A stretch of 64,000 nt of DNA, from NCBI RefSeq assembly GCF_900115065.1, contig NZ_FOVE01000001.1:124001-188000 (forward strand), given 5' to 3'. The position numbers and the translations under genes were made by a program. Below the pieces are notes generated by a model. The model saw only the letters and a program-made list of their open reading frames with translations. It did no database searches and was not told the DNA's origin. Shown here piece by piece: positions 9,024-19,131 of this stretch; within the stretch, counting starts at the first letter, position 1; each line of letters starts with the position of its first letter. Source of the DNA: Formivibrio citricus (lineage in GTDB: Bacteria; Pseudomonadota; Gammaproteobacteria; Burkholderiales; Chitinibacteraceae).

Positions 9024-10823
9024 CTAGTCCAGCAGCTTCTTTGGTTCGATTCCGACGATATAGGCACCCCAGTGTTTGCCATTGATGTAGATGGGAATCG
9101 AAAGATCGTTGATGATGTCCCCGGTGTCGCGCGTGTAGGTTTGCAGCAGGTATTGCTCGCTGGTGTTCTTGGCGCGCTTGACCAGCGTGTCGTTGGAGTT
9201 GAAGAAACGCTTGTTCCGGCTGTAGACCAAGTCGGTTTCGTAATTGCCGGTTACGGGGCGCGAGAATTCGGTGTGATGCAGCGGCAGGTAACCGTTGACG
9301 TCGACGACCAGTGCGTAAATGGCTCCAAGATCTTCGCGGTCCCGGTCGAATTTTGCCTGCAGTTCTCGGGCGAAAGCTGCGTCGTAGGCGGTGTTGAATT
9401 TTTGCGGATTGGTGTTGGGAATCGGCTTGTAGTTGCGGTCAAAAACATCGATGCCTTGCTGACGGAGTGCGTCGATCACGGTAGCGGCTTCGTCATGGAA
9501 ACGCTGTGCAATGCGCAGGACGTTTTCGAATTTTCCCTGGCCGGTCTTGAATAGCGATACCTGGCCGATCATGTTTTCGGTGATGCCGTTCAGCAGTTTG
9601 GATGCGGTGACCGACTCGTCCATCTTTTCGATGACGACCCGATTCAGATGGTGGATTTCACAGGCGTTGGTGTGGATTTCGCTGTTGGTTGCCGAGAGTG
9701 CTTCCATCGAGGTGTTGATCCGGGCCAGTTGCTCAGCCGTTTTCTCGAAATCGCCCATCATCAGGTTGAAGTCATGGGAGGACTTCTGTACCACTTCGCG
9801 GGCAAGTTGCGTGGAATGGTTGATTTCTTCTGATTCCTTGAGGGTTGTCGTCACCTTGCCGGTGATGCCCGTGATATTCCGGGTGATTTCGTTGGCTGCT
9901 TCGCTGGTGTGCTGGGCCAGTTTGCGAACTTCGTCGGCCACGACGGCAAAGCCGCGGCCCGATTCGCCGGCGCGTGCGGCTTCGATGGCAGCGTTCAGTG
10001 CCAGCAGGTTGGTCTGTTCCGAGATGTCCTTGATGAGAGCCACGATTTCCTTGATGCTGGTCGAATCGCGGTTGAGTTCCTGTACCGTTACCGTGAAGCG
10101 GGACAGTTTCTCGCTGGTCTGTGCAATCCGTTCCGTGACGTCCAGCAACTGGTTGTAAGAGGCATGGGCAGTTTCAAGATTGGTTGCTGTGACCCTGGCG
10201 ATTTCTTTCACGTCGTTGGATACATGCGTGACGTTGGCTGTGATCGTATTGCTGGATTCAAACAGCGTTTCAAAAAGCGTGACCTGGAGCCTGGTTTTTT
10301 CCTGAGCATCCTGCAATTTTTGCAGAACGGTGGCCGACTGAAGGGCTGTGTTCACCCCGATCGTTCGCAGGCGACCGATCAAATTCCGCAGGCTTTGCTG
10401 GAAGGTGTTGTAGCCTTCTGAAAACTGACGGATCTCGTCGTGGGTTTTGAGCGGCACATCCGCAGAAAGGTCGCAGTGTTCGCGGTCGTTGATCTGGAAG
10501 CGGGCGCACAGTTCGTTCAGTGTGGCTACGACGGTCATGCGGATCATGACGATCATGATGACTGTTATGACGGCGGCAACGATGCCCAGACTTGCGAACA
10601 GGTAAACGCCCTGATTCAAGGCCGAAGCGACTTGGGTCAGTACCTCCTTGCCGGTACCCGCCTTGGCCAGGATTTGCAGAATGCTGTTCTGTGTCCAGTA
10701 AGCAGCTCCTGCGGCAAGGAAGAGCAAGAGCGTCAATGCCAAAAGTCCGGCAGACAATTTCTTCATAATTGAATTGAAGAAACTCTTTTCCAGAAAAAAT
10801 AAGCCTGATTCAAGTGTTTTCAT
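9024..10823 (-). CDS. Methyl-accepting chemotaxis protein with C-terminal sensory region
   Basis: A 599-residue chemoreceptor. Two membrane helices (about residues 20-42 and 72-95) enclose only a short loop of about 30 residues, so there is almost no periplasmic sensor. A HAMP-like linker and the signalling domain follow, with the conserved tip [19 protein letters not shown] near residues 267-285. A further C-terminal domain of about 150 residues (440-599) contains [14 protein letters not shown] and [15 protein letters not shown] recall this module as recurrent at the C-terminus of proteobacterial receptors, where it would sense in the cytoplasm. The start at 10823 is preceded by GAGGGAA. Orphan location, away from the che cluster. 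Confidence 0.9.
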   Translation of the reverse strand: MKTLESGLFFLEKSFFNSIMKKLSAGLLALTLLLFLAAGAAYWTQNSILQILAKAGTGKEVLTQVASALNQGVYLFASLGIVAAVITVIMIVMIRMTVVATLNELCARFQINDREHCDLSADVPLKTHDEIRQFSEGYNTFQQSLRNLIGRLRTIGVNTALQSATVLQKLQDAQEKTRLQVTLFETLFESSNTITANVTHVSNDVKEIARVTATNLETAHASYNQLLDVTERIAQTSEKLSRFTVTVQELNRDSTSIKEIVALIKDISEQTNLLALNAAIEAARAGESGRGFAVVADEVRKLAQHTSEAANEITRNITGITGKVTTTLKESEEINHSTQLAREVVQKSSHDFNLMMGDFEKTAEQLARINTSMEALSATNSEIHTNACEIHHLNRVVIEKMDESVTASKLLNGITENMIGQVSLFKTGQGKFENVLRIAQRFHDEAATVIDALRQQGIDVFDRNYKPIPNTNPQKFNTAYDAAFARELQAKFDRDREDLGAIYALVVDVNGYLPLHHTEFSRPVTGNYETDLVYSRNKRFFNSNDTLVKRAKNTSEQYLLQTYTRDTGDIINDLSIPIYINGKHWGAYIVGIEPKKLLD

Positions 10824-10873
10824 GGCTATTTCCCTCTGCGTGCCAGTTTGTGGCGTTATAAGTTAATCCTAAT

Positions 10874-11512
10874 TTAGCTTTTGCTGATAATCAATCTCAT
10901 GCCCAGCAACACAAAGACTCCGCCAGCAAAACGGTCAAGCCACATGCCGGCTCGCGGGCTGCGCATGAAGCACTGTCCGACACGTCCGGCAAAATAACCC
11001 AACAGGCAGAAAACCAGGATTGCCTGCAGCGTGAATACGATCCCGAGTTGCGCTGTTTGCCAAGTGATATTGCCGCGGCTTGCATCAACGAATTGCGGTA
11101 GGAAGGCAAGGAAAAAGAGAACGACCTTGGGGTTGATGGCATTGGCGATCAGACCCTTGGCAAAAAGTTTGCCCAACGGCTCAATGTTCGGGTTGTCTGC
11201 TTGGCCGGCCTCAAAAGTGCTGCCACGGCTTTTGAGTGCCTGGATACCGAGCCAGACAAGGTACAGGCCGCCACAGACTTTGAGCGCGGTAAATGCCCAG
11301 AGCGAGGCCGCAATCAAGGCGCTGACCCCGAGTGTGGCGAGAAGGGTATGGCTGAGGCAGCCCAGCGCGCAGCCCAATCCGAAAGTCATGCCCTGCTTGC
11401 GTCCGCGTGCAATGCCGAAACTCAGCACCATCAGATTGTCCGGGCCGGGCGAGAGGGTAATCAGCAAGGCTGCGGCCAGGAAGGCCAGGAATTGTTCCGG
11501 AGAAAGAAGCAT
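10874..11512 (-). CDS. LysE/RhtB family amino-acid exporter
   Basis: A 212-residue inner-membrane protein with about six hydrophobic segments. It has the family signature near the N-terminus (LITLSPGPDNLMVLS) and the later segment GLIANAINPKVVLFFLAFLPQF, both characteristic of LysE/RhtB (homoserine/threonine/lysine efflux). I chose ATG 11512 (MLLSPEQFLAF) over a GTG at 11557 that would add a polar tail. It lies next to the threonine pathway genes, consistent with homoserine or threonine export, but substrate cannot be assigned. No strong ribosome site is visible. Confidence 0.85.
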   Translation of the reverse strand: MLLSPEQFLAFLAAALLITLSPGPDNLMVLSFGIARGRKQGMTFGLGCALGCLSHTLLATLGVSALIAASLWAFTALKVCGGLYLVWLGIQALKSRGSTFEAGQADNPNIEPLGKLFAKGLIANAINPKVVLFFLAFLPQFVDASRGNITWQTAQLGIVFTLQAILVFCLLGYFAGRVGQCFMRSPRAGMWLDRFAGGVFVLLGMRLIISKS

Positions 11513-11715
11513 GGTTGGTATTCGGATCGGATTAGGATATTTTTGCCAAGATAACACATTTTATTGTTTTATTTGGCAATTCATCATGAATGACGGTGCG
11601 TCGGTGCGATTCATCGGATCGGTATTGGTCGAGGCTTTCTGGCTGGTGGCGGCAGCGGCTTTCTCTGCGACAATCAAACGGTCGATTTCTTCCCATTCGG
11701 CATCTGGCTGGGGAT

Positions 11716-11756
11716 CTCAAGCAAAAGCGGCTCACGACGAGCCGCTTTTGCTTGAG
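11716..11756 (-). terminator. Strong stem-loop after thrC
   Basis: Perfect 18-base arms (11716-11733 and 11739-11756) flank a 5-base loop, just downstream of the thrC stop. The arm contains GCAAAAGCGGCTC. No long T-run follows, but position and stem strength suggest transcription termination. Confidence 0.7.
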
Positions 11757-11772
11757 CTGCTACAGCTACCGA

Positions 11773-13206
11773 TCAGGCGTCGATCTGCTTGGCGACGAAT
11801 GCCTTGACCGCTTCGGCGTCGGCCGGGAGGACTTCGCAGCGCTGCGGTTTGTCTTCCAGACCGACAAAGCTGGCGGGGCGATCCGGATTGCGGCCGAGGG
11901 CTTCGCGTACGGTGGCTTCGAATTTCACCGGCAGCGCGGTTTCCAGGATTACCATCGGGATGCCGGTTTCGCGCGTGTCCTTGGCGCCCTTGTAGCCGTC
12001 GGCGGTGTGGGTGTCGATCATCACGCCGTATTTCTCGAAGACTTCACGGATGCTGACCAGACGGTCAGCGTGCGTGCTCTTGGCGGAGATGAAGCCGAAC
12101 TGCTCGCGCATGCGGGCGGTGTCTTCTGCGCTCAACTGGAAGCCCGGCCCCTTGTCGACCTGTTTCCACAGATCGGCGAGCTTGCCGGCGTCGCGGCCGA
12201 CGAGGTCGAACACGAAGCGCTCCAGGTTCGATGCCTTGGTGATGTCCATGCTCGGGCTGGAGGTTTCATAGGTTTGATCCAGACCGCGCGGGCGATAGCT
12301 GCCGGTACGGAAGAATTCGTCGAGCACGTCGTTTTCGTTGGTGGCGACCACGAGCTTGCGGATCGGCAGGCCCATCTGGCGGGCGATGTGGCCGGCGCAG
12401 ACGTTGCCGAAGTTGCCGGACGGCACGACGAAATCGACCGGATCGCCGACGTTCTTCGCGACGGCGAAGTAGCCCTTGAAGTAGTAGACGACTTGCGCCA
12501 CCACGCGGCCCCAGTTGATCGAATTGACCGCGCCGACCTTGTATTTGGCCTTGAACGCGGCGTCGTTGTTGATCGCCTTCACGATGTCCTGGCAATCGTC
12601 GAACATCGAAGTGATGGCGAGGTTGAAGATGTTGGCGTCCATCAGGCTCATCATCTGTGCGCGCTGGAACGGGCTCATCTTGCCGTGCGGGGAGAGCATG
12701 AATACGTTCACGCCCTTCTTGCCGCGCATCGCGTATTCGGCAGCCGAACCGGTGTCGCCCGAGGTGGCACCGACGATGTTGATTTCCTGGCCTTCGCGCG
12801 CGAGCACGTACTCGAACAGGTTACCGAGCAACTGCATTGCCATGTCCTTGAATGCCAGCGTCGGGCCGTTGGAGAGTTCCTGGATGAAGAGGCCCGGTTC
12901 AAGTTCGCGCACCGGGGTGATGTCTTCAAGCTTCGAATCCTTGCGGCCGTTGCAGTAGACCTCGGCGGTATAGGTCTTGTCGATCAGCGCCTTGAGGTCG
13001 GCGGCCGGAATGTCGTCCACGAACTGTGAAATGACCTTGAACGCCAGATCGCGGTAGTTGAGCTTGGCCATCTGTGCGAGATCGGCCTGGCTGAACTGCG
13101 GGTAGGATTCGGCAATCGTCAGCCCGCCATCGGGGGCCAAGCCGCCGAGCAGGATTTCGCAGAAGGATTTCGGCGGCATCCCGCCGCGGGTGGAGATGTA
13201 TTTCAT
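11773..13206 (-). CDS. thrC: Threonine synthase
   Basis: A pyridoxal-phosphate enzyme converting O-phosphohomoserine to threonine, the last step of the pathway. The protein is 477 residues from ATG 13206 (MKYISTRGG), the standard start; an upstream frame to 13254 is not supported. The PLP lysine lies in GPTLAFKDMAMQL and the phosphate-binding region in SGDTGSAAEYA. Length and features fit the long (class II) bacterial ThrC. It is downstream of hom in the same direction, with a small membrane protein gene between them. Confidence 0.95.
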   Translation of the reverse strand: MKYISTRGGMPPKSFCEILLGGLAPDGGLTIAESYPQFSQADLAQMAKLNYRDLAFKVISQFVDDIPAADLKALIDKTYTAEVYCNGRKDSKLEDITPVRELEPGLFIQELSNGPTLAFKDMAMQLLGNLFEYVLAREGQEINIVGATSGDTGSAAEYAMRGKKGVNVFMLSPHGKMSPFQRAQMMSLMDANIFNLAITSMFDDCQDIVKAINNDAAFKAKYKVGAVNSINWGRVVAQVVYYFKGYFAVAKNVGDPVDFVVPSGNFGNVCAGHIARQMGLPIRKLVVATNENDVLDEFFRTGSYRPRGLDQTYETSSPSMDITKASNLERFVFDLVGRDAGKLADLWKQVDKGPGFQLSAEDTARMREQFGFISAKSTHADRLVSIREVFEKYGVMIDTHTADGYKGAKDTRETGIPMVILETALPVKFEATVREALGRNPDRPASFVGLEDKPQRCEVLPADAEAVKAFVAKQIDA

Positions 13207-13287
13207 GGCATGAGTACCGGTTTCAAAAGTGGATACGGTCGGGCGGATTGGCATGAGGCCATCCGTCGCGATTCAATGCGCGAGAGG

Positions 13288-13758
13288 CTATTTGGCTTTG
13301 CCTTTCGACGCATAAAGTTCTTCGCTCTTTTTCTTCAGCGCTTTTTCCAGACGTTGCTGCTTGATCCCCGGCGCGAGCAGCAGCCATGCGGCCCCCCCAG
13401 CCAGGGGCAGGCTGAACGCGGCTTGTTGCCACGGCAAGTATGTGTCCCAGTCGGGGAAGATGTAGAAGCAGAGAATGCCCGCCAGTAGCGCGGCGACGGA
13501 TTGGGCCAGCGTGTGGTGCCAGACGTGGAAGCATTGCCCGGTTTGGGGGTCGAGCCACGCCAGCAGCAGGCCGTCGTCGCCTTCTTCGAACGCAGCAACG
13601 GTCTTGTCGCCCGCCGCAGGCTGGTGCTCGCCCTTGAGGGCAATCTCGGGTAGGTCCTTGCCGTCGAAATTCAGGCGGACGAAGGTCTTGGGCGGGTATT
13701 TGTCCTTGGAGAGCTGAACGTTCAGCACTTTCAGTTTGGAGACGGGGCGAATTTGCAT
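13288..13758 (-). CDS. Small membrane protein of unknown function between hom and thrC
   Basis: A 156-residue protein with a soluble N-terminal half (residues 1-80), two probable membrane helices (about 84-102 and 111-130) and a lysine-rich cytoplasmic tail (KKKSEELYASKGKAK). I recognise no enzymatic motif. It is read in the same direction as hom and thrC and sits between them, so it may be co-expressed. The base composition matches its neighbours and the frame is intact, so it is likely a real gene. Confidence 0.7.
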   Translation of the reverse strand: MQIRPVSKLKVLNVQLSKDKYPPKTFVRLNFDGKDLPEIALKGEHQPAAGDKTVAAFEEGDDGLLLAWLDPQTGQCFHVWHHTLAQSVAALLAGILCFYIFPDWDTYLPWQQAAFSLPLAGGAAWLLLAPGIKQQRLEKALKKKSEELYASKGKAK

Positions 13759-13795
13759 GGCGGGTGCGTGTTTATCCGGAATAGACCAAAATTTT

Positions 13796-13824
13796 GCGGG
13801 CTGGCTTTGGAAAAGCCAACCCGC
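13796..13824 (-). terminator. Hairpin after hom
   Basis: An imperfect GCGGG...CCCGC stem enclosing TGGCTT/AAGCCA lies just downstream of the hom stop; on the minus strand it is followed by AAAATTTT. It may partially terminate or separate hom from the downstream genes. Confidence 0.5.
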
Positions 13825-13830
13825 ACTACA

Positions 13831-15138
13831 TTACTGCAAATGCTCCAGCCGCAGCTTGACGACCTTGCCGTTGATCGCTTCGAGCGCTTCGATCTTGGTC
13901 AGCGCGGTGTTCACGTTCTTTTCTACCGCGAGGTGGGTCAGGATGATGATGTCGGCGCGGTCATCCGGCGCGGGTTTTTGCAGCATCGAATCGATCGAAA
14001 TGTTGGCATCGGCGAAGATGCGGGTGATCTCGGCCAGTACGCCCGGCTTGTCGGTTGCATTCATACGCAGGTAGTAGCAGGTTTCCACCTCGTCGATCGG
14101 CAGGATCGGCAGGTTGGCCATCTTGCTTGGCTGGAAGGCGAGGTGCGGAACGCGGTTTTCCGGGTCGGCAGTGGCCAGACGGGTGATGTCCACGAGGTCG
14201 GCAATCACGGAAGATGCAGTCGGCTCGGCGCCGGCGCCGGCGCCGTAGTACAGCGTGGCGCCCACGGCGTCGCCCTTGACCAGCACGGCGTTCATCACGC
14301 CGTCGACGTTGGCGATCAGGCGCTTGGCCGGGATCAGCGTCGGGTGCACGCGCAGTTCGATGCCGGCTTCCTTGCGGCGGGTAATGCCGAGCAATTTGAT
14401 GCGGTAGCCGAGCTCCTGCGCGTAGCGGATGTCCTGGGCTTCGAGCTTGGAGATGCCTTCGAGGTAAGCCTTGTCGAACTGCACCGGGATGCCGAATGCG
14501 ATGGCGCTCATGATGGTGAGCTTGTGCGCGGCGTCGTGGCCTTCGATGTCGAAGGTCGGGTCGGCTTCGGCGTAACCGAGGCGCTGGGCTTCCTTGAGTA
14601 CGTCGGCAAAGGCCGCGCCCTTGTCGCGCATTTCGGTCAGGATGAAGTTGCTGGTGCCGTTGATGATGCCGGCTACCCACTCGATCTTGTTGGCGGTCAG
14701 GCCTTCGCGCAGCGCCTTGATGATCGGGATGCCGCCGGCCACAGCCGCTTCGAAGGCAACCATCACGCCTTTTTCCTGGGCCTTGGCGAAGATTTCGTTG
14801 CCGTATTCGGCGATCAGCTTCTTGTTGGCGGTGACGACGTGCTTACCGTTTTCGATGGCCTTGAGCACGACTTCCTTGGCGATGGTGGTGCCACCGATCA
14901 ATTCGACCACAATGTCGATATCCGGATTGTTGACCACGTCGAGCGCGTTGTCGGTCAACTTCACGTCCGGGCCGCACAGTTCGCAGGCGCGGTCGAGGTT
15001 GCGGTTGGCCGCCATGGTGATGACAATCGGCCGGCCGGCGCGGCGGGCGATTTCTTCCGCGTTGCGTTTCAGGACCACCGCAGTGCCGCCACCGACGACA
15101 CCCACGCCACACAAACCTACATTGATCGGTTTCATCAT
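13831..15138 (-). CDS. hom: Homoserine dehydrogenase
   Basis: A 435-residue NAD(P)-dependent enzyme reducing aspartate semialdehyde to homoserine, the branch point to threonine and methionine. The N-terminal Rossmann motif is GLCGVGVVGGGTA; the catalytic domain follows and contains the segment AAVAGGIPIIKALREGL. A C-terminal ACT domain (about residues 350-430, CYYLRMNATDKPGVLAEITR) suggests feedback control by threonine. It starts 22 bases after alaA and is probably cotranscribed with it. Confidence 0.96.
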   Translation of the reverse strand: MMKPINVGLCGVGVVGGGTAVVLKRNAEEIARRAGRPIVITMAANRNLDRACELCGPDVKLTDNALDVVNNPDIDIVVELIGGTTIAKEVVLKAIENGKHVVTANKKLIAEYGNEIFAKAQEKGVMVAFEAAVAGGIPIIKALREGLTANKIEWVAGIINGTSNFILTEMRDKGAAFADVLKEAQRLGYAEADPTFDIEGHDAAHKLTIMSAIAFGIPVQFDKAYLEGISKLEAQDIRYAQELGYRIKLLGITRRKEAGIELRVHPTLIPAKRLIANVDGVMNAVLVKGDAVGATLYYGAGAGAEPTASSVIADLVDITRLATADPENRVPHLAFQPSKMANLPILPIDEVETCYYLRMNATDKPGVLAEITRIFADANISIDSMLQKPAPDDRADIIILTHLAVEKNVNTALTKIEALEAINGKVVKLRLEHLQ

Positions 15139-15160
15139 TTTTTTACTTCCCTGTCTTGGA

Positions 15161-16393
15161 TTACGCTTGCGCGTAACGTTTTCGATAGCGTTCGAGGAAA
15201 CGGGCGATGCGGTGCATCACGTCGCTCAGGTCGTCGGAATTGGGCAGGAACACGACGCGTACATGGTCCGGATTCATCCAGTTGAAGCCGGTGCCTTGCA
15301 CCAGCAGCACGCGCTCTTCCTCCAGGAGTTCCAGTACGAACTGCTGGTCGTCCTTGATCGGATACATCTTCGGATCGAAGCGCGGGAACATGTACAGCGC
15401 GCCCTTCGGCTTCACACAGGTTACGCCCGGCATGGCGATGAGCGCCTCGTAGGCGATGTCGCGCTGGCGCGCGAGCCGCCCGCCCGGCTTCACGAGATCG
15501 TCGATCGACTGGTAGCCGCCCAGCGCGGTCTGGATGCCGTATTGCGCCGGCACGTTGGAGCACAGGCGCATCGACGAGAGAATGTTCAGCCCCTCAATGT
15601 AATCCTGGGCGCTGCGTTTGTTGCCGGAAACGATCATCCAGCCGGCGCGGTAGCCGCAGGCGCGGTAGTTCTTCGAGAGCCCGTTGAAGGTGAGGAACAG
15701 CACGTCGTCGGCGAGCGAGGCCATCGAGGTGTGCGTGTTGCCGTCGTACAGCACTTTGTCGTAGATCTCGTCCGAACAGACGATGAGGTTGTGCTGACGC
15801 GCGATCTCGATGATTTCCTTGAGCACGTCGTCCGGGTAGAGCGCACCGGTCGGGTTGTTCGGGTTGATGACGACAATCGCCTTGGTCTTGTCGGTGACCT
15901 TGGCGCGGATGTCGTCGAGCGCCGGCAGCCAGCCGTTGGCTTCGTCGCAAAGGTAATGACGCGCCTTGCCGCCGGACAGATTCACGGCAGCGGTCCAGAG
16001 CGGATAATCCGGCGCGGGAACCAGCACTTCGTCGCCGTTGTTCAAGAGGGCCTGCATTGCCATCACGATCAGTTCGGAAGCGCCGTTGCCGATGTAGATG
16101 TCTTCGACCGTGACATCGGCAATCTTCTTTTCCTGCGTGTAGTGCATGATCGCCTTGCGCGCGGGGAAGATGCCCTTGGAATCCACGTACGCCGCCGCAA
16201 CGGCCATGTTGCGGATGATGTCCTGGGTGATTTCTTCCGGCGCATCGAAACCGAACACCTGCGGATTGCCAGTGTTGAGCTTGATGATGCGGTGGCCTTC
16301 TTCTTCCATCTGCTTGGCGCGTTCCAGCACCGGCCCGCGAATGTCGTAGCAGACGTTATGCAACTTGTGCGATTTGTGGATCATGTGTTCCAT
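15161..16393 (-). CDS. alaA: Glutamate-pyruvate aminotransferase AlaA
   Basis: A 410-residue class I/II aminotransferase. It closely resembles E. coli AlaA (YfbQ) throughout: KLHNVCYDIRGPVLERAK near the N-terminus, NPNNPTGALYP, and the PLP-binding lysine in FNGLSKNYRACGYRAGWM. It makes alanine from pyruvate and glutamate and can act on valine or related amino acids. A second in-frame ATG four codons in (MIHKSHK) is an alternative start. The order alaA-hom-thrC is common in betaproteobacteria. Confidence 0.93.
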   Translation of the reverse strand: MEHMIHKSHKLHNVCYDIRGPVLERAKQMEEEGHRIIKLNTGNPQVFGFDAPEEITQDIIRNMAVAAAYVDSKGIFPARKAIMHYTQEKKIADVTVEDIYIGNGASELIVMAMQALLNNGDEVLVPAPDYPLWTAAVNLSGGKARHYLCDEANGWLPALDDIRAKVTDKTKAIVVINPNNPTGALYPDDVLKEIIEIARQHNLIVCSDEIYDKVLYDGNTHTSMASLADDVLFLTFNGLSKNYRACGYRAGWMIVSGNKRSAQDYIEGLNILSSMRLCSNVPAQYGIQTALGGYQSIDDLVKPGGRLARQRDIAYEALIAMPGVTCVKPKGALYMFPRFDPKMYPIKDDQQFVLELLEEERVLLVQGTGFNWMNPDHVRVVFLPNSDDLSDVMHRIARFLERYRKRYAQA

Positions 16394-16535
16394 GATGCGC
16401 CCTGCGCCTTTGGCGGCTTTTTGTTAGGGGAACCCCGTATTCTAGCGAATCTTGGCGCGGTGCAAACCACCAATCGAGTAGTTTTAATGGGGTAACAGAT
16501 TAAAATATGCAAAATCGCATGAGCAGAGAGATCAC

Positions 16536-16904
16536 ATGAAACTGGTCCAGGAAAAAAACACCCATCTCAACCAGTTCACCGGCTACGGCGAGGACTGGGT
16601 CGGCGTGAACGGGGAAAAGCGGTACGGTAGCCTGATCGTGACTGCCGTAGCAGTCGATCTCTGGCGCCCCGCTGGTTTCGGCGATCTTTTGCGCGAGGAT
16701 TTCGCAGTGGTCGTGGATTACCGGCCCGAAGTCGTGCTGCTTGGCACCGGCAGCCGCAATCGTTTTCCGCTGCCCGCGTTGTACCGCGACCTGACCGATG
16801 CAGGAATCGGCATCGAGATCATGGACACCGGCGCGGTTTGCCGGACTTTCAATGCGTTGGCTGGGGATGGCAGGAGCGTGGTGGCGCTGGTGCTGTTCGG
16901 TTGA
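16536..16904 (+). CDS. Mth938-like domain protein (DUF498 family)
   Basis: A 122-residue protein of the Mth938/NDUFAF3-like fold. Features include YGSLIVTAVAVDLWRP near the N-terminus and a central EVVLLGTGSRNRFP, followed by MDTGAVCRTFNALAGDGR, the typical family core. Its molecular role in bacteria is not established; the mitochondrial relative NDUFAF3 assists complex I assembly. It is divergent from alaA, with GAGAGATCAC before the ATG. Confidence 0.85.
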   Translation: MKLVQEKNTHLNQFTGYGEDWVGVNGEKRYGSLIVTAVAVDLWRPAGFGDLLREDFAVVVDYRPEVVLLGTGSRNRFPLPALYRDLTDAGIGIEIMDTGAVCRTFNALAGDGRSVVALVLFG

Positions 16905-17006
16905 TTTTGGTGGGTTGCCGTCCGGCTGTAATATGCCGGAGAGCGGGATGGACAGGTTGTTGAAATAACCTATGTTGCAAGGGTGATCCTCAACAGGTGA
17001 ACCGCC

Positions 17007-19046
17007 ATGAACCGTTTCCTGCGCATGAGCATTCCTTCCCAGGTGATTGTCCTGACCGCCAGCGTGCTGCTGCTGGCGTTCGTTGCCCTGATTGCCTACG
17101 TGGCTGTTTCGCTGACCCGTTCTTCGTTGCATTCGGCGGAAAGCGAACTGGCCCAGACCCTGAAAGTGGTCAATCGTTCGCTCGATTTGATGTACCAGTC
17201 CGCGTTGACGCGGGCGGATCGGGAAAGCAAAGCGTTTGCTTCCATGCTGGGCGGCATGCCGGCCCGCAAGGCGGGTAACGTCCAGTTGCCGGCGGAAATC
17301 GCTTCTGTTCCGGTGTTGGGAACGCCCTCCCAGACCCTGACCGGCAATGTCGAGCTTCTTCAAAGGTTTTTCAAGGAAACCGGCGTGGAAGCCGCATTGA
17401 TCCAGAACGTCAACGGCAAGATGGTGCGCACGGCCACCCTGCTCAAGGATGCCAGTGGCAAGCCCATGCTGGGTACGGTCATCGCTGATACCGATCCCGT
17501 GACCAAGGCGACGCTGGCCAAGCAACCTTATGGCGGCATTACCTTCCGCAACGGCAAATTCAATGTCAGTCGTACCATCCCCATCATTGAGAACGATCAG
17601 GTACTGGGCGCTCTTTCCGTGCGGGTTGTTCTCGATCAGGAGCTGAAGCAGCTCGCCGACGAACTGGCCAAGATAAAGATCGGCGAAACTGGCTATATCT
17701 ACGCCTTTTCCCAGGAGCCTGGCGAAGCGGTTGCCCGGTTTGCCATCCATCCCAAGCTGGCCGGCAAAAACATGAAGGAATTGGCCGACGGCGACTTGAC
17801 CGCTTTCGTGAAGCAGGCCATCGGGCAGAAAGAAGGCGTGGTTCGCATGAAGCGGGCCGATGCCGGTTCTCCGGTTCAGGATCGGCTCGATTACATCCTG
17901 GTAAACGACAACTGGAAGTGGACCATTGGTGGCGGTGCGCCGGTCGGCGAAATCACTGCGGTCGGCCGGCAAGTGCGCAATGCCATGATTGCAGGGTGTG
18001 TTCTGGCATCGTTGCTGACCGTGCTGGTGATCTATTTCGTGGTGCGCCGGCGCCTGCAACCGCTGGAAGTCGTCGTTGCCAAGGTGCAGCGGCTGGGGGC
18101 GGGGGATTTGACCGTCCGGGTCGACAGTGTTCGCGACGAAACGCACAACGAGGTTGATCTTCTGGGGCGTGAAATCAACGCCATGACCGACCGGCTGGCA
18201 TCGCTGGTACGCCAGATCAACGATATCGTGCACCGCCTCAACAAATCCGCACAGGAGCTCAGTACTTCCGCTCATCACATCGCGGTCAGCTCGAGCAACC
18301 AGAGCGAATCGGCTTCGGCCATTGCAGCTTCGGTCGAGGAATGGACGGTCAGCATTACGCATGTGGCCGATTCGGCCGAACAGGCGCGCGACATGGGCAG
18401 CAATGCACGCAATGCCGCCAATAGTGCGCATGAATCGGTCAACAACACGATCGGGGAAATGAAAAACATCGCCAGTGAGTTGGCGGTGTCAGCCGCCGCC
18501 ATTCTTGAACTGGGTGCGAGGTCGAACGAGATTTCGAGCATCGTGCAGGTGATCAAGGACATTGCCGAGCAGACCAATCTGCTGGCGCTGAACGCAGCGA
18601 TTGAAGCTGCGCGCGCCGGCGAGCAAGGGCGCGGTTTTGCCGTGGTGGCCGATGAAGTACGCAAGCTGGCAGAGCGCACCGGGCATTCGACGCAGGAAAT
18701 TACCCGGATGATCACCGATATCCAGTCCCAGACATCCACCGCTGCGCAGCGCATCAGCAGCGTGAACGACTTGATGAAGGGCGGGGTTCAGCACGTCGAA
18801 GAAGCGGGCGTGGCCTTGACTGAAATTGCACAAAAAACCGGCGAAGCCGTCCATGCCGTGAGCGAGATTGCCGAGTCGACTCGCGAGCAATCGGCGGCTA
18901 CGCAGACGGTGGCGCGCAGCGTCGAAACCATCGCACAGATGGCCGAAGAAAATTCCAGCGCCAGTCACTCCAATGAGGCTTCCGCCGCCAAATTGCTTGA
19001 GCTGGCGGGAGAGCTGGAAAGCAGTGTGGCGATGCTCAAGGCTTGA
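17007..19046 (+). CDS. Methyl-accepting chemotaxis protein with periplasmic Cache sensor
   Basis: A 679-residue transmembrane chemoreceptor. The first membrane helix is at about 13-35, and a large periplasmic Cache-type region at about 40-325 has an arrangement resembling Cache3-Cache2 fusions ([10 protein letters not shown] is the second Cache core). The second membrane helix is near 330-348, then HAMP (350-405) and a signalling domain with tip [20 protein letters not shown] at about 518-537. It ends without a CheR-tethering pentapeptide. It stands alone, convergent with the cus operon. Confidence 0.93.
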   Translation: MNRFLRMSIPSQVIVLTASVLLLAFVALIAYVAVSLTRSSLHSAESELAQTLKVVNRSLDLMYQSALTRADRESKAFASMLGGMPARKAGNVQLPAEIASVPVLGTPSQTLTGNVELLQRFFKETGVEAALIQNVNGKMVRTATLLKDASGKPMLGTVIADTDPVTKATLAKQPYGGITFRNGKFNVSRTIPIIENDQVLGALSVRVVLDQELKQLADELAKIKIGETGYIYAFSQEPGEAVARFAIHPKLAGKNMKELADGDLTAFVKQAIGQKEGVVRMKRADAGSPVQDRLDYILVNDNWKWTIGGGAPVGEITAVGRQVRNAMIAGCVLASLLTVLVIYFVVRRRLQPLEVVVAKVQRLGAGDLTVRVDSVRDETHNEVDLLGREINAMTDRLASLVRQINDIVHRLNKSAQELSTSAHHIAVSSSNQSESASAIAASVEEWTVSITHVADSAEQARDMGSNARNAANSAHESVNNTIGEMKNIASELAVSAAAILELGARSNEISSIVQVIKDIAEQTNLLALNAAIEAARAGEQGRGFAVVADEVRKLAERTGHSTQEITRMITDIQSQTSTAAQRISSVNDLMKGGVQHVEEAGVALTEIAQKTGEAVHAVSEIAESTREQSAATQTVARSVETIAQMAEENSSASHSNEASAAKLLELAGELESSVAMLKA

Positions 19047-19077
19047 GTTTTTCCAATCGACACGGGCATCAAAAACG

Positions 19078-19110
19078 ACAGGGCACAAGCCGGAATGGCT
19101 TATGCCCTGT
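19078..19110. terminator. Intrinsic terminator of the cus operon (possibly bidirectional)
   Basis: A 14-base stem (ACAGGGCACAAGCC and its near-perfect inverse) lies between the convergent receptor and cusF. On the minus strand it is followed by GTCGTTTTT, the form of a rho-independent terminator for the leftward copper operon. Confidence 0.75.
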
Positions 19111-19131
19111 TTGCCATGGGCGCAGCCCGTG

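Noticed and set aside
16500-18431. Open frame of 643 codons antisense to the Mth938-like gene and receptor
   Set aside because: Covers two unrelated sense genes and the gap between them; shadow of biased codon use.
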